NCBI GenBank assembly: GCA_965278945.1
Contig: OZ257128.1
Span: 3,286,001 to 3,350,000, forward strand
Length of the DNA: 64,000 nucleotides
Reading direction: 5' to 3'
Source: UBA10649 sp965278945
Lineage (GTDB): Bacteria; Actinomycetota; Actinomycetes; S36-B12
How positions within the stretch are numbered: the stretch's first letter is position 1; each line of letters opens with the position of its first letter. Positions 60,279-64,000 of this stretch are shown piece after piece. The notes beneath the pieces were generated by a model. The model did not search any database, was not told where the DNA came from, and worked only from the letters and a program-made list of their open reading frames with translations. The position numbers and the translations under genes were made by a program.

Positions 60279-60790
60279 CAGCCGGCTTCATCCTTCTGAG
60301 GCACGTACAACACCGTGACTTCTAGTCGGCCCACATCTTCCAGCAATGACGAAAGCGACTCAGAGTCCGCGACGATGTAGCCATCGCGAGCCGCGACCCA
60401 GCGACCGCGCCTTCTTTGCAATTCCAGCGCAAGATCCGGAGTAACATCCACTCGTTCACCGCCGACAGTTTCAAGATCCGTCTCCACAAACTCATCGGCG
60501 CCATCATCCTTGGGTGCCACGATCCGCACGCCGTCTTCAATGTGCATCTTGAGGTCTTGCAAAGCTCGGAATGCGAGCCTCGGTCGTATCAAGTCTGCGC
60601 CGACGTTGAGAGCCTTTGCTACCAATGCCATCGCGTCATATCTATGATCGTCAAGAACGACCAACGCCCGGCCTTCATCACCTTCCGCAATAGGCGCCGA
60701 TGCGGCTGCAGCGGAAAGCACGGCGTCCCGCGTGAGTACTACCGACAGTCCGTTCGTGAGGTCGATTCGCGACCCTTCAGCTTCTGTCAC
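60278..60790 (-). CDS. Hypothetical protein of the QueC operon
   Basis: 170 residues, acidic, alpha/beta. GRALVVLDDHRYDAMALVAKALNVGADLI and RRGRWVAARDGYIVADSESL are its main regular segments, with no known motif. It starts GTG 60790 overlapping the upstream stop (GTGA) and is coupled to the retropepsin gene. Unknown. Confidence 0.72.
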   Translation of the reverse strand: MTEAEGSRIDLTNGLSVVLTRDAVLSAAAASAPIAEGDEGRALVVLDDHRYDAMALVAKALNVGADLIRPRLAFRALQDLKMHIEDGVRIVAPKDDGADEFVETDLETVGGERVDVTPDLALELQRRRGRWVAARDGYIVADSESLSSLLEDVGRLEVTVLYVPQKDEAG

Positions 60791-61611
60791 GGCAGGCGGT
60801 CTACCTGGGGGCCGCCGATCGCGACCGCGCCTACCGCGAACGCGTCGCCTCCGAGAGGTGACGCGCCCACGTCAAGGCAGATCCCCACGAGGGTCGAAGT
60901 CAGCCCGAAAGCGTGCGCGATGAGCTGAGCCGCCATCATGAAGGCACCTGCATCGCGCCACATCAGGCTGCTGCCTTCGGGGTAGCGCTCACTAAGCCGG
61001 ATGGGATCGCAAATTGCATAGATGACTGCGCTCGGAAGTACGGGTGAGTGGAGCGCACCGCTAACGGCATCTGTTAGCTGCTTCGCGCAAGGCACTTCGA
61101 CTCGCGACACGTCGGCCGCGAAGGAGCCGGATTGGAGGTACCAGCCTGAGGCAAGTCCAAGAACGTCATTCGCTTCAAGCAAGGGTTCAATGCTGTGTGT
61201 CCCGCCTGCCGATGGATGGCCTCGCGACTGCCACAAGCGTCCGGAGGCGTCGAGGCGCATTGCTTTGGCTGTCCCCAGAAGTTGAAGGCAAGCAAGGAGG
61301 GGGCCCACTGTGGCTGGACCAACCGCCAGCCCCGATCGGCGCGAGTCCAGCAGCCCAACCATGGCCGAGGCCTTCGGTGATGTCGAGCGATCTGTTGATC
61401 CGGTACCCGCGCGATGCACCGATGCGTCCTGAACAGGTAGTCCGCGTAGCCAATGGGCCTGCACGTCCCTGGTGTTGCGCGGAAGGTCTCCCGCTGCGGT
61501 CGAACTACGCGACTCGTCTCCCTGCCCGTTCACATCGTCGGCGTTTACAGGACGCAGCTGAGTTGCAGCAAAGAGCGACACCAGTACTTCTCCAGGCGGG
61601 TTCATGTTCAC
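60787..61611 (-). CDS. SagB/nitroreductase-like flavin oxidoreductase
   Basis: 274 residues with the SagB-type (ThcOx) pattern: LLDSRRSGLAVGPATVGPLL near residue 75-95, PSAGGTHSIEPLL (FMN binding) and SLMWRDAGAFMMAAQLIAHAFGL near the end. SagB enzymes oxidise azolines to azoles with FMN; other nitroreductase relatives reduce substrates. GTG 61611 overlaps the QueC stop (GTGA); ATG 61605 or 61665 are alternatives. The substrate here is unknown, but context suggests a preQ0-derived compound. Confidence 0.7.
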   Translation of the reverse strand: MNMNPPGEVLVSLFAATQLRPVNADDVNGQGDESRSSTAAGDLPRNTRDVQAHWLRGLPVQDASVHRAGTGSTDRSTSPKASAMVGLLDSRRSGLAVGPATVGPLLACLQLLGTAKAMRLDASGRLWQSRGHPSAGGTHSIEPLLEANDVLGLASGWYLQSGSFAADVSRVEVPCAKQLTDAVSGALHSPVLPSAVIYAICDPIRLSERYPEGSSLMWRDAGAFMMAAQLIAHAFGLTSTLVGICLDVGASPLGGDAFAVGAVAIGGPQVDRLP

Positions 61612-62279
61612 CGAGGTCGACCGAGACTGTCGAGGAGTTGCTCTCGTTTGAAGCAGCCAGGACACTCACCGCAGGGAGTATCACTCCGGTGGCACGAATG
61701 CGTCCATCCCAGTGTAGCTGCGTCCACTTCAGAGACGGACAAGAGCTCGTCGGACGTCATGCTGATCGCAGGCGCCTGCACGCGGATACGGCCTTCCTGC
61801 AGTTCTAGAAGCCGATCCATCGTTTCGTAGAAGAGTTGAGTTCCATCCGCGTGTCGTGCGCCGTCTGACGCGACCGTCCCGCATTCCACCAAGATGCGCC
61901 TCGGCCCCTCGACGATGTCGTTGAATCGCGTTAGGGTCCAGGCCGCTGCTGCCGAAATGAGAAACTGGTTTCTGTAGGGCCACCACTCGGGGCTAGGCCA
62001 ACTCGGCTGCTCTTCGTCGTCGCGCAATAGCCCGCCGCCAAGGGAGCCTAGATCGAGTTCCACGCAGGCAAATTCGATTCCTAGTTCGCGAGCCACCGCC
62101 CCCGCTGCCCGGTACTCCGCTTTGGCGGGGCGCTGGCCGTAGTCGACGAAAAGGCCTACAGCAGGTCGGCGCCACGCTGCCACCGCGGCGCTGTCTACAC
62201 CGCCCGAAAGGAGCAAGACCGAGGTTGTGTCGCCTGTTGGAGCGGGCAGAGCGGTGGGCCACGTCCCGATGCTGCTCAC
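61608..62279 (-). CDS. queC: 7-cyano-7-deazaguanine synthase QueC or QueC-like enzyme
   Basis: 223 residues. The PP-loop LLLSGGVDSAA (about 21-31), VDYGQRPAKAE and the C-terminal zinc motif CHRSDTPCGECPGCFKREQLL (in parts) are those of QueC. It converts the carboxylate to preQ0 with ATP and ammonia. QueC-like enzymes in some defence operons instead couple deazaguanine to a protein. Overlaps both neighbours (GTGA with the fusion gene). Confidence 0.9.
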   Translation of the reverse strand: MSSIGTWPTALPAPTGDTTSVLLLSGGVDSAAVAAWRRPAVGLFVDYGQRPAKAEYRAAGAVARELGIEFACVELDLGSLGGGLLRDDEEQPSWPSPEWWPYRNQFLISAAAAWTLTRFNDIVEGPRRILVECGTVASDGARHADGTQLFYETMDRLLELQEGRIRVQAPAISMTSDELLSVSEVDAATLGWTHSCHRSDTPCGECPGCFKREQLLDSLGRPR

Positions 62280-63556
62280 TGCATCCAGCCAGGACGGACC
62301 CGAAGACCCATCCCCGCCCAGGTAGCGCGGTAGCAGGCTGTTGAAATGTCTCCATGGAGCTCCACGCTCGTGCCGGTCATCATCTTTAGACCCTCTGCAT
62401 CTGCGCGCGACGCATAGCCCACCACCGGAATCCCCATACGAACTGCCCAGCCAACCTCAAATACCGTGCCTGGGTCTGAGTTGTCCAGCAAGGCGAGCAC
62501 GACATCGCACCGTTCCAAAGCTTCCAAGTCCAGTTTTGCGACCTCGTCACCGCCTGGACCCACCTCGTGCACCGGTGACCACACATTTGCGCCGAGGGAC
62601 GTTAGCTCATCGCGCGTCGTCTCCACGAGCCAACGCTCGCTGATTGTGAAGAACGGACCCGCTAAGTACACCGACGGAGTTGTCGGAGTAATCGGCGCGC
62701 CCAACGCACTGAACACTCCGTCGAGAATCGGGCGTGGCACGGCGTGGACGCGGGTCGAGCACCAATGCGCGGCCGCGGCGGAGCCGACGCGTGCGGCGTC
62801 GATTAGCTCTGCCCCGGTATCCAGCGCGTGGGCGAGACCCGCCGAAAAGACGTCTCCGCTTCCGATCGGCCAGACATGTCGAGTTGGGTGCGCTCCGGCG
62901 GCTGCGTGCACATACTGCTCCGAGGAGTGACTCCGTTCAGTGACGAGGCAGCCGGCCGCGCCACGTTTCGTCACCACTCCGCTAACCGCGCTGTGGTCGT
63001 TGAGAATGTTTGCGGATGCCTGCCTCAAATCGGCGGAGCGGCCCAAACCGCGAACTTCGCCCACGTTGGCGACCACAACGATGCGCTTTGCATCTATCCC
63101 GTCGAGTGCCAACGGCTTTGCGTCGCGCGGACGCTGCGGGTCCATGATGACCAAGTCGGCGCGCACCCGTGGCAAATCATCCTGGGCCTCGATCATTCCG
63201 AAGACCAGCGCCGTTGATGCTTCTACGTCGATACGCTCCGCGATGCGCGAGTTCGGTCCGTTCACTGCTGGAGCGGATATTGGCGTCAAGTAGTGAAAGC
63301 CGACTCGCTCCGTTCGCTCGCTCGGCTGCATTCGGACGCTAAGTGCACGAGCGACGGCCCGGATCTCTTGGTAGGAGTTCGATTCTTCCGTCGAAAAGCC
63401 TTCCGTGTTCGACGTGAGACCGTCGACGGCAGTGCGAAGGAGCGGTGCATCATCTCTAGAGGCGAGTGCAGCAGCGGCACGAAGGCCCGATCCCGCCCAC
63501 TCTCGGCTTTGCGGAACAACGACGGTCTCGAGATACGTGCCCCCGACAATGATCAT
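62276..63556 (-). CDS. PfkB-like kinase - nucleoside 2-deoxyribosyltransferase fusion
   Basis: 426 residues. The N-terminal about 290 residues are a PfkB/ribokinase-like fold (MIIVGGTYLETVV at the start; GSGDVFSAGLAHAL with the catalytic Asp near 240). The C-terminal about 130 are a nucleoside 2-deoxyribosyltransferase (VYLAGPFFTISERWLVE; LDNSDPGTVFEVGWA with the catalytic Glu). It could exchange the base of a deoxyribonucleoside and phosphorylate a product. The start ATG 63556 overlaps the upstream stop. The kinase part is divergent and may not be active. Confidence 0.78.
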   Translation of the reverse strand: MIIVGGTYLETVVVPQSREWAGSGLRAAAALASRDDAPLLRTAVDGLTSNTEGFSTEESNSYQEIRAVARALSVRMQPSERTERVGFHYLTPISAPAVNGPNSRIAERIDVEASTALVFGMIEAQDDLPRVRADLVIMDPQRPRDAKPLALDGIDAKRIVVVANVGEVRGLGRSADLRQASANILNDHSAVSGVVTKRGAAGCLVTERSHSSEQYVHAAAGAHPTRHVWPIGSGDVFSAGLAHALDTGAELIDAARVGSAAAAHWCSTRVHAVPRPILDGVFSALGAPITPTTPSVYLAGPFFTISERWLVETTRDELTSLGANVWSPVHEVGPGGDEVAKLDLEALERCDVVLALLDNSDPGTVFEVGWAVRMGIPVVGYASRADAEGLKMMTGTSVELHGDISTACYRATWAGMGLRVRPGWMQ

Positions 63557-63915
63557 GCTTGCGCCGGCTTGACTTCCACGATGACCGAGCCGCCCGCCTT
63601 CTGAACCACGATCGCCTCGTACCTCCAACCAGCGGCCATACAGGATCGGAGCCGCAAGATGTTCGTGACCAGGGCTCCGACGTCCGCGCCCTCCAACGTC
63701 CGAAACAGGACGCCTCGCACGCCGTCGTCGTCAACGGGTACGACGTCGAGGAGCTCTCCCGGCAGCAAACCGTCGACCGCGTCGGGATACGGTGAACCGA
63801 CTGCGGTCTCGAAGGCGGTTCCGGGGCAACCGTCTCCCGGACCATCCCCTCCGAAACTTGCGCCTGCAACTCCTCCTGAAACTGGACGGCCTACGCTCGG
63901 GTCGCTACCGCTCAT
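63553..63915 (-). CDS. Hypothetical glycine-rich protein heading the QueC operon
   Basis: 120 residues. A Gly/Pro/Asp-rich N-terminal 45 residues (MSGSDPSVGRPVSGGVAG first) is followed by a compact alpha/beta part (LLDVVPVDDDGVRGVLFRTL; WRYEAIVVQKAGGSVIVEV). AGGGGAG 6 bases before ATG 63915 decides this over GTG 63921. Its stop overlaps the fusion gene start (ATGA). The frame stays open upstream to the window edge. No family recognised. Confidence 0.65.
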   Translation of the reverse strand: MSGSDPSVGRPVSGGVAGASFGGDGPGDGCPGTAFETAVGSPYPDAVDGLLPGELLDVVPVDDDGVRGVLFRTLEGADVGALVTNILRLRSCMAAGWRYEAIVVQKAGGSVIVEVKPAQA

Positions 63916-63952
63916 CTGCACTCCCCTCAGATACTCCGAGAACGCGCTTTGC

Positions 63953-64000
63953 TCAGGCCTTACTCCAGTTCGCCTTGCCAGAACCGGTGGCGCTCGCCGG
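63953..64000 (-). CDS. Possible 3' end of a further operon gene
   Basis: Read leftward from the edge, one frame gives PASATGSGKANWSKA and a stop, 38 bases before the glycine-rich gene. Too short to identify; it only suggests that the operon continues beyond the window. Confidence 0.2.
   Translation of the reverse strand, partial: PASATGSGKANWSKA

Noticed and set aside
1..64000. CRISPR array, rRNA genes, complete tRNA genes or prophage structural genes
   Set aside because: No regularly spaced repeats, no rRNA-like stretches, only a half tRNA, and no capsid, tail or terminase genes seen.

Overview
The window is high-GC DNA with many GTG starts, densely overlapping genes and regulators of the kind usual in Actinomycetota. 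I infer a soil or rhizosphere actinobacterium able to live on trace H2 and CO2. No genus can be assigned from the sequence alone.

Layout. (1) 1-4.3 kb: a ribose/galactose-type ABC sugar importer (3' end of the binding protein, ATPase, permease) and a thiolase. These end at 4.3-4.6 kb in a junction holding the 3' half of a tRNA-Thr(CGT) gene, then a decayed 3-hydroxyisobutyrate-dehydrogenase-like pseudogene. (2) 5.3-22.8 kb: a full locus for a group 1h (high-affinity, atmospheric-H2 type) [NiFe]-hydrogenase. araC-hypA-hypB read leftward. A 15-gene rightward run holds a DUF1641-like gene, hhyS, hhyL, an endopeptidase with an extra C-terminal domain, a small ORF, a TPR protein, a NifU-Rieske fusion, an NHL protein, hypF, hypC, two SIS-domain proteins (one fused to a HypC-like tail), hypE, a second hypC, hypD and a conserved unknown, closed by a strong hairpin. 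(3) 22.8-38.4 kb: the Calvin-Benson cycle in modules. These are an unknown gene-rpe-PRK (cyanobacterial/plant class), a NarL-type two-component pair, cbbR-class I fructose-bisphosphate aldolase, and the divergent operon cbbL-cbbS-cbbX-fbp-PRK (proteobacterial class)-transketolase-two HAD phosphatases. (4) 38.6-49.8 kb: carbohydrate use, with an orphan winged-helix regulator, a secreted GH30 glycosidase, a propionyl-CoA synthetase-like ligase, and a ROK-GH1-ABC importer-acetylxylan-esterase operon. (5) 49.9-58.3 kb: an accessory block with repeat-rich junction DNA, a 14-bp copy of the tRNA-Thr sequence, small membrane and secreted proteins, a TetR regulator and a large MobF relaxase. (6) 58.7-64 kb: queD-queE facing a six-gene overlapping operon on the other strand (unknown, PfkB-deoxyribosyltransferase fusion, QueC, SagB-like flavin oxidoreductase, unknown, retropepsin-like protein).

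How it works together. Hydrogenase electrons and the Calvin genes side by side suggest H2-supported CO2 fixation, while blocks 1 and 4 supply sugars, so the host is probably mixotrophic. The most novel part is block 6: a 7-deazaguanine (preQ0) pathway coupled to an enzyme able in principle to attach a deoxyribose and phosphorylate the product, plus a redox enzyme and a protease-like protein, next to mobilisation genes. It could make a modified DNA or nucleotide, a nucleoside natural product, or be a defence system; the sequence does not decide.
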